From NCBI RefSeq assembly GCF_001693775.2, contig NZ_MBEW02000021.1, positions 1-32,985 on the forward strand: a stretch of DNA of 32,985 bases, given 5' to 3'. This DNA comes from Criibacterium bergeronii. Lineage in GTDB: Bacteria > Bacillota > Clostridia > Peptostreptococcales > Filifactoraceae. Positions 1 to 8,906 of the stretch are shown one piece after another. The notes beneath the pieces were generated by a model. It was not told the origin of the DNA, made no database searches, and saw only the letters and a list, made by a program, of their open reading frames with translations. Position 1 is the first letter of the stretch; every line of letters begins with the position of its first letter. A program made the translations under genes and the position numbers.

Positions 1-183
1 TGTACCAGTTACTATACCGATATGGAAATCAGCCTTTGGTGCATCAGTTTTAGTGTCTTCTGTAGCAGCTGTATCAGCCTTTTTTTCTTCTTCAGCTTTT
101 TTATCTCCGCCACCACAGGCAGTCATTACGAAAGCCATACATAGCATAAGAGACAAAGCTAAAAACTTTTTTAAAGATTTCAT
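1..183 (-). CDS. Lipoprotein, N-terminal part only (possibly DUF3798-like)
   Basis: The gene runs off the left edge, so only the first 61 codons are visible. It starts at ATG 183-181 behind a GAGGTGA ribosome binding site. The product opens with MKSLKKF, a hydrophobic stretch and the lipobox LTAC-like sequence MTAC followed by GGG, so the cysteine at about residue 21 should be lipidated and the protein anchored on the outer face of the membrane. A Lys/Glu/Ala/Thr-rich linker follows, then FHIGIVTGT, where a folded domain begins. That last string resembles the start of DUF3798-type clostridial lipoproteins, which look like periplasmic-binding folds; this family call comes from memory of the motif and is weak. 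A substrate-binding protein of another family is the alternative. Confidence 0.7.
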   Translation of the reverse strand, partial: MKSLKKFLALSLMLCMAFVMTACGGGDKKAEEEKKADTAATEDTKTDAPKADFHIGIVTGT

Positions 184-415
184 TAAGTCACCTCGTATAA
201 TATAAAATGTGTTATGTACTATGACGATATATGTGTTTTTGTAGAATACAAATGTGTAAATCGTCCAGTACCTTAAAAATTTAAATAATTGTAGCATAAT
301 GTTAAAAGAAATTCAAGACATTGATAGAAATTTCTTAAATTTAAATTAATTTTTTGTCTATTGTAAAGCGTTTTTAACTGACGAAAAATTTGCGATAAAA
401 ATATAATGAATAATT

Positions 416-2530
416 TTATTTTTCAATTTCAAAATCTATTTGTCTAAGCTCCTGAGAAACTCTAGCTAATCTAACTTTCAGACTGTCACCTATTTGATAG
501 ACTTTACCTGTTCTTTTACCTGTAGCTGTGTAGTTTATATCATCAAATTCATAGTGGTCGTCCATCATTGACTCATAGCGGACTAAACCTTCTACTGTAT
601 TTGATAAGGCTACGAACAAGCCGAAGTTTGTTATTGAAGAGATAGTCCCGTCAAATACATCTCCTACATATTTTTTCATATATTGTGCTTTTCTTAAATC
701 GTCCACGTCATTTTCTGTGTTATCAGCGACCAGCTCCATAATAGAGGATTGCTCAGCGGATTTTTTGACTGTTTCGATTAGGGAAGCTTTTCTTTTTTTG
801 TCAATTTTGCCATCAATAAATTCTTTTATTATCCTGTGTATTTGCAGGTCAGGATAACGCCTGATAGGTGATGTAAAATGACAGTAGTATTTAAACGCTA
901 ATGAATAGTGTCCTAGGCAAAGCTCGCTGTATCTTGCCTTTGACATACTTCTTAGTATTAATGTAGAAATTAGTCGTTGTTCTTTTTTTCCTTCTAGTTT
1001 ACTTAATAATTCTTGAAGTTGTTTAGAATTTACTTCGCCCTTAATCTTCATATCGTAGCCGAAACTTTGCAATACCGGCAGAAGTTTTTGTAATTTTTCA
1101 GGGTCGGGTTTTTCATGGACTCTGTATACAAATGGCAGGTCAAGGTGAAAATATTTTTCTGCTATGGTTTTATTTGCGGCAAGCATAAATTCTTCTATGA
1201 TTTTATTTGCAATACGCCTTTCTTCTATAGAAATATTTGTTACTTGGTTGTATTCATTCATTTCTATTAAGCTTTCAGGAAAATCAAAATCCATAGAACC
1301 GTTTTGCATACGGGCGTTTCTTAGTATTTTTGCCAGCTCTTGAGAGATTGTCAATATTTCTCTTAGCTTTTCAGATTTAATTAAAACTTTTTCGTCTCCA
1401 TTTTCTAGGTAATCTGATACTTCATCGTAGGTAAGTCTTGCACTGGAGTTTATAAGTGTTTTTTTGACCTCGCTGTTTAAAATTTTTCCCTCCGGATTTA
1501 TATTCATTATGCAAGATAGGGCTAATCTATCAACGTGTGGGTGTAAAGAGCATACTCCGTTTGATAATTTTTCGGGTAGCATTGGGTAGACCACATTTAT
1601 AAGGTATACAGATGTTGCTCTTTTAAAAGCCTCTTTGTCTATTGCAGAGTTTTCGGTTACATATTCGCTGACATCTGCAATATGAACGTATAATTTGTAA
1701 TTTCCGTTGTCTAGTTTTTTTATGGTAATTGCATCGTCCAAGTCCTTAGCGTCAAATCCGTCTATTGTAAATACAAATTCATCTCTTAAATCTTCTCTGT
1801 CTTTAGCCATGTAAGGCTCAACACTATCAGGTATTATTTCTAAGGCTTTTTCTACTTTTGAGCCAAATTTTTGTCTGATTTTATTTTCTGCTAGTATTAT
1901 TTTGAAATATATGTCCTCGTCATCCTTTAGTGCGACTACTTTTTTGACTTTACCCTCGGCATTTTTGTCTTTTTTAGGATACTCGGTTATTTGTACTTCA
2001 ACAATGTCTCCATTTTTTGCACCATTTTCGTATTTTCCAGGGATAAATATATCTGAGGTAAATTTCCTGCTGCTAGGTATTACAAATCCGAATTTTTTCT
2101 CTTTTTGGTATCTGCCAATTAAGGTTTGGGTGTTTCTTTCTAAAACTTGTATTATTTTCCCTTCTGCCTTGTAGCCTCTGTCAGCTTGCTGTGTTATAAG
2201 CACAAGGACTTTATCTTTGTCGTAAGCACCTCCAAGATTTTTTTTGGATATGAATATGTCATTTTGGGCATCAAGCTCTTGTCTTACAAAGCCAAACTCT
2301 TTTTGGTTCATAAGCAGTATGCCGACTGCCATTGAAAGTTTTTTTGGGATTGAATATTTTTCTTTTTTGTTAGTTTTTACTATTAATCCCTCGTTCATCA
2401 TTTCACCAAGCAATTTTGTAAGCGGTTTTTGGTCAAAATATCCAATTTGTGTCATTATTTGCTGGATATTTTGAGGTGGCACATCTTTTTGAGAAAGATA
2501 AGCGTAAATTTTATTTTTTATTTCTTCCAT
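416..2530 (-). CDS. rnr: Ribonuclease R (3'-5' exoribonuclease)
   Basis: The 704-aa product has the full RNase R order. A winged-helix segment occupies residues 1-70, cold-shock-type OB domains roughly 70-210, the catalytic RNB domain from about 245 to 570, and an S1 domain from about 625 to the end (VGDVFDGTISSITNFGLFV). The RNB active-site acidic cluster is visible as DAKDLDDA near residue 258, and the conserved HFTSPIRRYPDLQIHR near 555-565. The enzyme degrades structured RNA processively in the cytoplasm and takes part in mRNA decay, rRNA quality control and trans-translation. The start at 2530 is supported by TTAGGAGGC a few bases upstream. Length is normal for Firmicutes. No smpB or secG lies next to it here, although these are frequent neighbours in the phylum. 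Confidence 0.96.
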   Translation of the reverse strand: MEEIKNKIYAYLSQKDVPPQNIQQIMTQIGYFDQKPLTKLLGEMMNEGLIVKTNKKEKYSIPKKLSMAVGILLMNQKEFGFVRQELDAQNDIFISKKNLGGAYDKDKVLVLITQQADRGYKAEGKIIQVLERNTQTLIGRYQKEKKFGFVIPSSRKFTSDIFIPGKYENGAKNGDIVEVQITEYPKKDKNAEGKVKKVVALKDDEDIYFKIILAENKIRQKFGSKVEKALEIIPDSVEPYMAKDREDLRDEFVFTIDGFDAKDLDDAITIKKLDNGNYKLYVHIADVSEYVTENSAIDKEAFKRATSVYLINVVYPMLPEKLSNGVCSLHPHVDRLALSCIMNINPEGKILNSEVKKTLINSSARLTYDEVSDYLENGDEKVLIKSEKLREILTISQELAKILRNARMQNGSMDFDFPESLIEMNEYNQVTNISIEERRIANKIIEEFMLAANKTIAEKYFHLDLPFVYRVHEKPDPEKLQKLLPVLQSFGYDMKIKGEVNSKQLQELLSKLEGKKEQRLISTLILRSMSKARYSELCLGHYSLAFKYYCHFTSPIRRYPDLQIHRIIKEFIDGKIDKKRKASLIETVKKSAEQSSIMELVADNTENDVDDLRKAQYMKKYVGDVFDGTISSITNFGLFVALSNTVEGLVRYESMMDDHYEFDDINYTATGKRTGKVYQIGDSLKVRLARVSQELRQIDFEIEK

Positions 2531-2590
2531 TTATTTGCCTCCTAAAGGGTTATAAATAGTACAAACAACTTTTAACTTGTTATATTTTCA

Positions 2591-2620
2591 ATTATATCAT
2601 ATAATTAAAAATATAAACAA
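2591..2620 (-). promoter_or_regulatory. Promoter for rnr
   Basis: Read on the minus strand there is TTGTTT (2620-2615), an 18-base spacer and TATAAT (2596-2591). TGA directly precedes the hexamer, giving an extended -10. It points at rnr, about 60 bases upstream of the start. Confidence 0.55.
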
Positions 2621-2735
2621 TAAAGCTTGTGATTATTTGAGGTGTCTCTAAAGATTATTTTAACAGTTGCCGATAAAAATTAAAACAGATTTAACAATTC
2701 TTTTACAAAGAATTTATATAGGAGATTATAAGGCT

Positions 2736-3248
2736 ATGGAAGGTGTAAAAAATACACAAAATACTGTAAATCCGGCGGTAGATGCAATATCTAAGCATGC
2801 CAATGCACTTAAAGCAAAAAAGATGGAGACTGTTGCAAAACTTGGAGAATTAGAGGCACTATCTCCAAAACAAAAGAGTAGGTCAGAGTTTTTAGAAAAA
2901 TTTAAAAATATAAAATCTGAGTCTGTAAAAGAAGAGCTGGAAAAGATTTTTGACAAGATTACTGAGCAATCAGACAAAATTGGAGACAAAGTGTATTTAA
3001 AGGACGTTTTGGAATACAAAAAATTAGTCAAGGAATTTTTGAATGTAGCTACTAGTAATTCTCAGCAATTTTCTAATGAAAGTTTTTTGGATAGAAAGGG
3101 CAGGTTTAGAAATTATTCTATAGTTAAAACTGTAGACAGGGAATTGGACAACCTGACTAAGGATTTTATAGCTGGGCAAATTGACCACAAGAGATTGCTT
3201 GAAAGAATGGACTCTATTAGGGGTATGCTTTTAGATATAATGATGTAG
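2736..3248 (+). CDS. YaaR family protein (DUF327)
   Basis: The 170-aa product ends with FLDRKGRFRNYSIVKTVDRELDNLTKDFIAGQIDHKRLLERMDSIRGMLLDIMM-type sequence (given here only as the recognised C-terminal block, residues about 117-170). This matches the YaaR/DUF327 family of Firmicutes, whose members are about 145-170 aa and whose role is unknown. The rest is a charged, helical, probably coiled segment with no membrane span. The reading frame stays open upstream to a TTG at 2667. I place the start at ATG 2736 because AGGAG at 2720-2724 lies in front of it and because the extra N-terminus would be unusual. It stands alone, divergent from rnr, and is closed by its own terminator-like hairpin. Confidence 0.8.
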   Translation: MEGVKNTQNTVNPAVDAISKHANALKAKKMETVAKLGELEALSPKQKSRSEFLEKFKNIKSESVKEELEKIFDKITEQSDKIGDKVYLKDVLEYKKLVKEFLNVATSNSQQFSNESFLDRKGRFRNYSIVKTVDRELDNLTKDFIAGQIDHKRLLERMDSIRGMLLDIMM

Positions 3249-3281
3249 AAAAATTTAGCGTATCAAAAAATAGATAAAAGT

Positions 3282-3330
3282 AAAATAAATGGATTAAATT
3301 TAATTTTTAAATTTTTCCATTTATTTTTTT
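3282..3330 (+). terminator. Rho-independent terminator after the YaaR gene
   Basis: A perfect 12-bp stem pairs AAAATAAATGGA (3282-3293) with TCCATTTATTTT (3316-3327). The loop is AT-rich and partly self-complementary, and a run of T follows to 3330. Confidence 0.6.
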
Positions 3331-3477
3331 ATTTGTAATTAAGAGAAAAATATATTGAAGTAGTTACTAAAATTATTGAAAAATACGGCATAGAATGACT
3401 TTGTGTCAAAATTATAGTAAATTTATTAATTTTTTTAGTTAAATCACTTGTTTTTTTAAGAAAATATATTAAAATAA

Positions 3478-3750
3478 GCAAGCAAATTTATTAAATATAA
3501 AAAAGTCAAAGAAAACGAAAAACTTGACGCAAAAAAAGCAGCAGCAAAAGAAGAAGCAAAAAAATATTTTGAGGGCAAAACTCTTGAGTATTTTATTACA
3601 AGATTTGATGATGCTAAAAATGAGTGGGACTTTAAATATGCTCAAGATTTATTTAACTATATGTATACAATAGCTGATAAAATAATGTATAGGGCAAAAA
3701 ATAGTGGGAAAGGCAAGTATGTAGTAAAAAGAGGTATAAATAGTAAATAA
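3478..3750 (+). pseudogene. Remnant of a coding gene, 5' end lost
   Basis: From the stop at 3475-3477 to TAA 3748-3750 there is an open frame of 90 codons without a usable start or ribosome binding site; the first ATG is near codon 60. The predicted peptide begins with a Lys/Glu/Ala-rich helical linker (DAKKAAAKEEAKKYF). It then has a compact-looking segment with aromatic residues (YFITRFDDAKNEWDF, YAQDLFNYMYTIADKIMYRA) and ends in basic residues. Codon use resembles the neighbours, so this was probably once a host gene. I do not recognise the family. A short unannotated gene using a non-standard start is the alternative. It is followed by a strong bidirectional terminator. Confidence 0.4.
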
Positions 3751-3775
3751 AAATTAAATTTGAGCTTAAAAATAT

Positions 3776-3819
3776 AAAAAAATGAAAGCAAATGTATTAT
3801 CATCTGCTTTCATTTTTTT
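3776..3819. terminator. Bidirectional terminator between convergent units
   Basis: A perfect stem of about 14 bp has arms AAAAAATGAAAGCA and TGCTTTCATTTTTT around a 14-base loop. The A tract on one side and T tract on the other let it serve both the plus-strand remnant and the minus-strand efflux operon ending at 3827. Confidence 0.8.
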
Positions 3820-3826
3820 ATCTTTT

Positions 3827-5044
3827 TTATTCATATCTCAATGCATCTATTGGATTTAACTTTGCCGCTTTATTTGCAGGGTAAAGTCCGAAGAATATTC
3901 CGACAAATGTTGAAAAGGCTACTGCAATTAATATTGATGTCAATGATACTGTGGCATCGACTTGCATAAGACCTGAAATTATTTGCGATATGCCTATACC
4001 TAAGATAGTACCGATTAATCCGCCTAGAGCAGAAAGTATTATTGACTCAATCAAAAATTGCATCAAAATATCTTTTTTTCTAGCTCCGATTGATTTTCTG
4101 ATACCTATTTCTCTAGTACGCTCTGTGACAGATACCAGCATGATGTTCATTATACCGATACCTCCAACTATTAGGGAAATGGCAGCTATCGCACCAAGAC
4201 CCATTGACATGGTACTAAGCATACCGTTTATTTCGTTGGCTTGTTCTTCCAGTGTAACTAGCTCGTATGTTTTTGGGTCGACTTCTTTAAATTTTGACAT
4301 ATATTTAATTAACTTTTTGCCCTCTTTTTCGGAGTTATAGTTTTCATTTATCTTAATGTCAAGATAGGATAACCCTTGTCCTCCAGTAGTTATGCTGGTA
4401 TATGGAGCATAAATGGAAGGTGGATTTCCGTTCATGTTGTCAAAAATTGTTTTTTCTGATTTAAATACTCCTATTACTAAGAAATCTTGTCTATCTCCTC
4501 CACCTGTTTCAAGATTTAAAACCTTTCCTACAATATCCGCTTTTCCATATAAGGCTGTAGCTATTATACTGTCAACTAATACTACATTTTTGTGGTTAAT
4601 CAGGTCGCTTTCTTTGAAATCTCTGCCATATATTATTTTTGCGGTTGTAATTTCTTTTATTGCTGTATAATCAACAGGCTCAAGTGATGCTTGAGTTTCT
4701 TTTTTTCCGTTTGTCAGTTTTTGCTTGTAAAATAGCGATGGAGTTATATAAGAGACTTCTTTGGTAAATTTATCCTTTATTTTTTCAACATCGTCTAAAT
4801 CAAAAAAAGCATTGTCAGAGACCTCTGAGTCAGGTAAGTTCCAATTAATATAAATCATTATTCTATTTTTACCAAAACCTGAAATAAATTTATTTAATGT
4901 TGTCTTTGTTGACTCTCCTACTGTAGATATAGTAATAACTGAGGTGATACCGATGATAATGCCTAGCATTGTCAAAAATGACCTCATTTTATTTGATTTT
5001 ATAGAGGAAAGAGCCATTTTAAAATTTTCTAATAATAATACCAT
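3827..5044 (-). CDS. MacB-like ABC transporter permease
   Basis: The product (405 aa from this start) has the MacB/FtsX layout. There is one N-terminal membrane helix (SFLTMLGIIIGITSVITIS, about residues 25-45), a large extracytoplasmic MacB_PCD-type domain, then three helices at the C-terminus around residues 275-395. The conserved stretch VTERTREIGIRKSIGARKKDI sits in the cytoplasmic loop. MacB-type transporters work mechanically across the envelope, exporting peptides, antibiotics or lipoprotein-like substrates; the substrate here cannot be read from sequence. The frame is open to an ATG at 5089, but that start lacks a ribosome binding site and overlaps the ATPase gene. The ATG at 5044 has GGAG six bases upstream and follows the ATPase stop by 13 bases. 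Last gene of the glmM-efflux operon. Confidence 0.88.
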   Translation of the reverse strand: MVLLLENFKMALSSIKSNKMRSFLTMLGIIIGITSVITISTVGESTKTTLNKFISGFGKNRIMIYINWNLPDSEVSDNAFFDLDDVEKIKDKFTKEVSYITPSLFYKQKLTNGKKETQASLEPVDYTAIKEITTAKIIYGRDFKESDLINHKNVVLVDSIIATALYGKADIVGKVLNLETGGGDRQDFLVIGVFKSEKTIFDNMNGNPPSIYAPYTSITTGGQGLSYLDIKINENYNSEKEGKKLIKYMSKFKEVDPKTYELVTLEEQANEINGMLSTMSMGLGAIAAISLIVGGIGIMNIMLVSVTERTREIGIRKSIGARKKDILMQFLIESIILSALGGLIGTILGIGISQIISGLMQVDATVSLTSILIAVAFSTFVGIFFGLYPANKAAKLNPIDALRYE

Positions 5045-5057
5045 TTCGTCTCCATAT

Positions 5058-5771
5058 CTAAATATTTTGAGGTATTGTTCTTTGCTCATTTGGTAAGTCA
5101 GATACTATATTACCGTCTTTAAATCTTATAATTCTTTTTGTGTATGACGCTATATCGTCCTCGTGAGTTACAATGATGACAGTTTTTCCCTCGTCATTTA
5201 ATTTTTTGAATATTGCCATGATTTCTACTGAGGATTTTGAGTCCAAATTACCGGTCGGTTCGTCTGCAAGTATGATAGGAGGGTCATTTGCCAAGGCTCT
5301 AGCTATAGCTACTCTTTGTCTTTGACCGCCTGAGAGTTCATTTGGCTCATGATTTAGTCTTTGCTCCAGTCCGACTTGAGTGAGCAGATATGTAGCTCTT
5401 TGGAGCCTTTGTTTTTCGTTCATACCTTTTTTGTATATCATAGGCAGCTCAACATTTTTTAGTGAGCTCATTCTAGAAATCAGGTTAAAGGATTGAAATA
5501 CAAATCCGATTTTTTTATTTCTGATATCTGACAGCTCATTTTCCGTTTTATCTTTTATATCTATGCCGTCAAGCATATATTTGCCTTCACTTTGCAGGTC
5601 AAGGCAGCCGATTATGTTCATAAGGGTGGATTTGCCTGAGCCGGATGCTCCCATTATTGCCACAAACTCTCCTTCTTCTACTTTAAAGGAGACTCCTTTT
5701 AATGCCTCAAGTACGTTGTCACCCATGACATATTTTTTTCTAATATCTGTTACTTCTAATATTGTTTGCAT
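5058..5771 (-). CDS. ABC transporter ATP-binding protein (MacB/LolD type)
   Basis: The 237-aa ATPase shows Walker A GASGSGKST near residue 40, Q-loop FQSFNL, signature LSGGQRQRVAIARAL near 145, Walker B ILADEPTGNLD and the switch histidine in VTHE. The pattern RMSSLKNVELPMIYKG-like and the length place it in the MacB/LolD/FtsE group that partners with four-helix permeases. It should form the cytoplasmic motor with the permease encoded directly downstream. GGAG lies in front of ATG 5771. The 48-base gap to the membrane-fusion gene upstream and 13-base gap to the permease point to a single transcript. Confidence 0.93.
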   Translation of the reverse strand: MQTILEVTDIRKKYVMGDNVLEALKGVSFKVEEGEFVAIMGASGSGKSTLMNIIGCLDLQSEGKYMLDGIDIKDKTENELSDIRNKKIGFVFQSFNLISRMSSLKNVELPMIYKKGMNEKQRLQRATYLLTQVGLEQRLNHEPNELSGGQRQRVAIARALANDPPIILADEPTGNLDSKSSVEIMAIFKKLNDEGKTVIIVTHEDDIASYTKRIIRFKDGNIVSDLPNEQRTIPQNI

Positions 5772-5819
5772 AATAGCTCCAAAATGAAAATGTTTAATAA
5801 TTATTACCTTAATTAAATA

Positions 5820-7151
5820 TTATTTTGTGTTTTCTTCAGTTTTTGTCTGCACTTTTGCATTTTCATTTTCTGTTGCTATATTTACTTTCATGCCATCTGT
5901 GTAAGTCTCTTCGATTGGAGATACTATTGGCATACCTTCTTTTAATTCATTTGAAATTATTTCTACGTTAAAATCGGAATCAAGACCCTGTGTTACATAT
6001 ATTTTTTTAAGGCTACCATTTTCGACAGTATAGATATAATTTTTATCGTCATCAATTCCTATTGAATCAAAGGAGGCTATAAATATATCGTTTTTAGTGG
6101 AAATTGTGATAGTTCCTTTTGCATCTACACCGGTAATAAGTCTACTGTCAGGTTGTGTTACTAATATTTTTACAGGGACTACCATAGATGTGGAGTTTAT
6201 CTTTTGCTCAGCAGTAGGAGATATTCTTTCTACTACTCCTGTTATAGAGTCTTTATCCAATACGTTGGAGGTAATTTTTACCTGTTGTCCTTCTTTTACC
6301 TTTGAAATGTCATATTCGCCAACTTTTGCAGACAAATATGTTGCGGACTCGTCCTCTATTACAAACATTGGCTTGTGGTCTTCTGTATCTTGTGCAAGTC
6401 TTCCAACCTTGGAGTATACTCTAGTAACTGTACCGTCTATTGGTGATTTTATGGATAAATCAGAAAGCTTTGCTTGTTTTTGGGCAAGCTGTGTTTTTTT
6501 AGACGCAAGCATTATTTTAGTTGACTCTTTTGGTGTAGCTGAATGAACTTGGCTTTGAATATCTGTTTGAGCTTTAGCAAGAGCCTCTTCGGCTTGTTTT
6601 ACAGCTATATCAGCTGCTGTTACTTCATTTTGTGCATTTTCATAGTCTATTTGAGCTACAGCTCCGGCATCAAGGAGTTCTTTTTGTCTGTTTAAATTAG
6701 TCACTGCTTGTTCATATTTTTGTTTTGCATTTTCTATATTTAATTTAAGAGAATCCGTAGACTTGTTTATATAATTAAGCTCTTGATAAGACTCGTTTAA
6801 TCTCATTTCATCTGCTGCAATATCTTGTTTTAATAGAGTTATCTCATCTACAAGAGATTGAGAATCTAGTGTCGCAAGGACTTGACCGGCTTTTACAAAA
6901 TCACCTTCTTTAACACAAATGCTTGTTATTTTAAAGTTGTATGGTGCTGTTATTTCTGCTGAGTCATTTGCCTCTATTTTGCCGCTGACATCTGCTGTTT
7001 TAGTTATTTCACCCTTTGATAGTGGAGTGGTTGCAACTAATGGAGTTTTGTCGGGCTTTGGCATAAAAATTGAAATTAATAGAGCTAAGAGTAAAATAAT
7101 CAAAAAGATTGATAATTTTTTTCTTTTTTTGAAAAAATTTAATAACTTCAT
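5820..7151 (-). CDS. Membrane-fusion (HlyD/MacA-type) efflux subunit
   Basis: The 443-aa product starts with a basic segment and one membrane anchor (LSIFLIILLLALLISIFM, about residues 13-30). A barrel-sandwich half follows (GDFVKAGQVLATLDSQSL, about 80-100), then a long coiled-coil hairpin at roughly 100-230 rich in Glu, Gln and Ala. The second half of the lipoyl-like domain (LSIKSPIDGTVTRVYSKVGRL) and beta-barrel domains close it. The tail after about 425 is hydrophilic and disordered. In Gram-positive bacteria such MacA/YknX-like proteins sit outside the membrane and bridge or gate a MacB-like permease. AAGGAG precedes the ATG. The gene is 23 bases downstream of glmM and upstream of the ATPase, so the set is MFP-ATPase-permease. 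Confidence 0.92.
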   Translation of the reverse strand: MKLLNFFKKRKKLSIFLIILLLALLISIFMPKPDKTPLVATTPLSKGEITKTADVSGKIEANDSAEITAPYNFKITSICVKEGDFVKAGQVLATLDSQSLVDEITLLKQDIAADEMRLNESYQELNYINKSTDSLKLNIENAKQKYEQAVTNLNRQKELLDAGAVAQIDYENAQNEVTAADIAVKQAEEALAKAQTDIQSQVHSATPKESTKIMLASKKTQLAQKQAKLSDLSIKSPIDGTVTRVYSKVGRLAQDTEDHKPMFVIEDESATYLSAKVGEYDISKVKEGQQVKITSNVLDKDSITGVVERISPTAEQKINSTSMVVPVKILVTQPDSRLITGVDAKGTITISTKNDIFIASFDSIGIDDDKNYIYTVENGSLKKIYVTQGLDSDFNVEIISNELKEGMPIVSPIEETYTDGMKVNIATENENAKVQTKTEENTK

Positions 7152-7174
7152 GAATTCTCCTTAGAATGTACAAA

Positions 7175-8545
7175 TTATTTTTTACAATGTTCCCCAATCA
7201 GGTTAGCTAAATCATTTGCCATTACACCTATATCATCCTCATTTTCGCCCTCAATCATTACTCTGATAAGTGGCTCAGTGCCTGATGGTCTTATTAGCAC
7301 TCTGCCGGATTCGCCTAGCTGATTTTCTATTTCTTTTATTTTTTCTGAAATTTCAGGGATATCCTTATAAGTTGTCTTAAACTCGTCTTTTACCTTTACA
7401 TTTACTAAAACTTGAGGTAATACTGTCATTATCTTTGTAAGCTCGCTAAATTTTTTGCCGGACTCTTTTAATATTTTGCATAGCATAAGTGAGCTTAGTA
7501 TTCCATCGCCTGTAGTGTTGTAGTCAAGTAAGATTATGTGTCCGGATTGTTCGCCACCTATAGTGTAGCCTTTATCAAGCATTTCTTCTAAGACATATCT
7601 GTCGCCTACATTTGTAATGCTCAAGTCTATATTATTTTTCTTAGCGGCTATTTTAAGCCCTAGGTTGCTCATTACTGTGACAACCAGTTTGTTATCTTTT
7701 AACAGCTTTTTATTTTTTAGATAATTTGCAATTATCATCATTATTTGGTCGCCATCTACGACCTTTCCTTTTTCGTCTACTGCTATTAATCTGTCTGCGT
7801 CTCCGTCATAGGCTAGACCTATGTCGGCTTTTTGCTCAAGTACAAATTTTTGTAAATTGTCTACATGAGTTGAGCCACATTCCCAGTTTATATTTATTCC
7901 GTTTGGTTTGTTGGCGGTGACGGATACATTTGCTTTTAATTCCTTATAGACCTGAGGAGCGATTGAATAGGATGCTCCGTTTGCAGTATCCAATGCGACT
8001 TTTAAGCCTTTTAGGTTTAAATCAAAGGAGTCAAGCAGGAATTGCATATAAACTTGCTTAGGATTTTCACTTCTTATCAGTCTGCCTATTTGGTTGTGTG
8101 TCATGACTTCAGGGGTAAACTCGCCTGACTGCATTTTATCCATCAAATCTTCAATTTCTTCTTCTATTGAGTCGGCAAGCTTTAAACCTTGTGAGTTGAA
8201 AAATTTTATGCCGTTATACTCCATAGGGTTGTGCGATGCAGAAATAACTGCACCTATATCAGCCTTAAAATGTCTAGTAAGATAGGCAATAGCAGGGGTA
8301 GGTATTATACCGCAGTCAATGATATTTATGCCCGTACTCATAAAGCCTGCCATTAGCGAAGTCTTTAGCATATCTTTGGATATTCTTGTGTCTGTACCGA
8401 TGATAGCTATTGGCTTTCTGCCGTCATGGTGTGAATATTTGTTTATTACATATCCGCCTGCTTTTGCAAGATTAAATGCTAGGGCTGGGGTTAGCTCTGT
8501 ATTGGCAATACCTCTTACGCCATCAGTTCCAAAAAGTTTTTTCAT
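7175..8545 (-). CDS. glmM: Phosphoglucosamine mutase
   Basis: GlmM converts glucosamine-6-phosphate to glucosamine-1-phosphate on the route to UDP-GlcNAc and peptidoglycan. The 456-aa product carries MKKLFGTDGVRG at the start. The phosphoserine loop is SASHNPMEYNGIKFF near residues 100-110, the metal-binding loop DGDADR is near 248, the sugar-binding GGEQSGHI near 330, and the phosphate-binding RPSGTEPLIRVMIE lies near the C-terminus. All expected active-site motifs are present and the length is normal. The frame extends four codons upstream to a TTG at 8557, but the ribosome binding site GGAG falls inside that extension, so ATG 8545 is the start. The gene appears to head an operon with the MacAB-like genes, an unusual partnership. 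Confidence 0.96.
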   Translation of the reverse strand: MKKLFGTDGVRGIANTELTPALAFNLAKAGGYVINKYSHHDGRKPIAIIGTDTRISKDMLKTSLMAGFMSTGINIIDCGIIPTPAIAYLTRHFKADIGAVISASHNPMEYNGIKFFNSQGLKLADSIEEEIEDLMDKMQSGEFTPEVMTHNQIGRLIRSENPKQVYMQFLLDSFDLNLKGLKVALDTANGASYSIAPQVYKELKANVSVTANKPNGININWECGSTHVDNLQKFVLEQKADIGLAYDGDADRLIAVDEKGKVVDGDQIMMIIANYLKNKKLLKDNKLVVTVMSNLGLKIAAKKNNIDLSITNVGDRYVLEEMLDKGYTIGGEQSGHIILLDYNTTGDGILSSLMLCKILKESGKKFSELTKIMTVLPQVLVNVKVKDEFKTTYKDIPEISEKIKEIENQLGESGRVLIRPSGTEPLIRVMIEGENEDDIGVMANDLANLIGEHCKK

Positions 8546-8596
8546 AATATACTCCAAATATTAATATAATTTTACTTAATTTAGTTCAGTGGTACA

Positions 8597-8625
8597 ATTA
8601 TATTTAAATTTAAAGAATTATGCAA
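8597..8625 (-). promoter_or_regulatory. Promoter for glmM and the efflux operon
   Basis: On the minus strand TTGCAT (8625-8620), a 17-base spacer and a perfect TATAAT (8602-8597) point toward glmM, giving a leader of about 45 bases. The remaining sequence of this 360-base intergenic stretch (8630-8830) is AT-rich and shows nothing else I can support. Confidence 0.7.
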
Positions 8626-8834
8626 TATTTTTTAACTTAACTAAGATATTTACTAATAATAAGTGAGCATTTTTAAATATATGTAAATGAAAGTGTATGA
8701 TATTAAATATAACACTTAATTTACTTTTGGTAAGATAATAAACAGTTAATCTTTAAAGAATCTTAAATTAACATAAAAATTACAAATTTATTCTAAGCTA
8801 TGTAAAGTGCAAAATTTTTATTATCAAATAATTC

Positions 8835-8863
8835 TTGCAAAGTGGATATCACTTTGTTATAAT
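8835..8863 (+). promoter_or_regulatory. Promoter with an embedded inverted repeat (candidate operator) for the S1 protein gene
   Basis: TTGCAA (8835-8840), a 17-base spacer and TATAAT (8858-8863) form a near-consensus promoter about 40 bases upstream of the S1-domain gene. The sequence CAAAGTG-GATAT-CACTTTG (8838-8856) is a perfect 7-bp inverted repeat with a 5-base centre. It fills the spacer between the two hexamers, which is the place where a repressor would block polymerase. No known operator is recognised. Confidence 0.65.
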
Positions 8864-8906
8864 ATGAAAGTACAGCAATAATTATATTTAAGGGAGTAAT
8901 GTTTTA

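Noticed and set aside
1902-2474. Several plus-strand open frames of 60-90 codons
   Set aside because: They lie antisense within rnr, have no ribosome binding sites and give low-complexity Phe/Ser/Leu-rich translations, as expected from the complement of an AT-rich gene.
3339-3398. Short frame ending IEVVTKIIEKYGIE before a TGA
   Set aside because: Only about 19 codons with no start codon or ribosome binding site; too short to distinguish from chance.
5045-5089. Upstream ATG for the MacB-like permease
   Set aside because: It falls inside the ATPase gene without a ribosome binding site, whereas ATG 5044 has GGAG at good distance.
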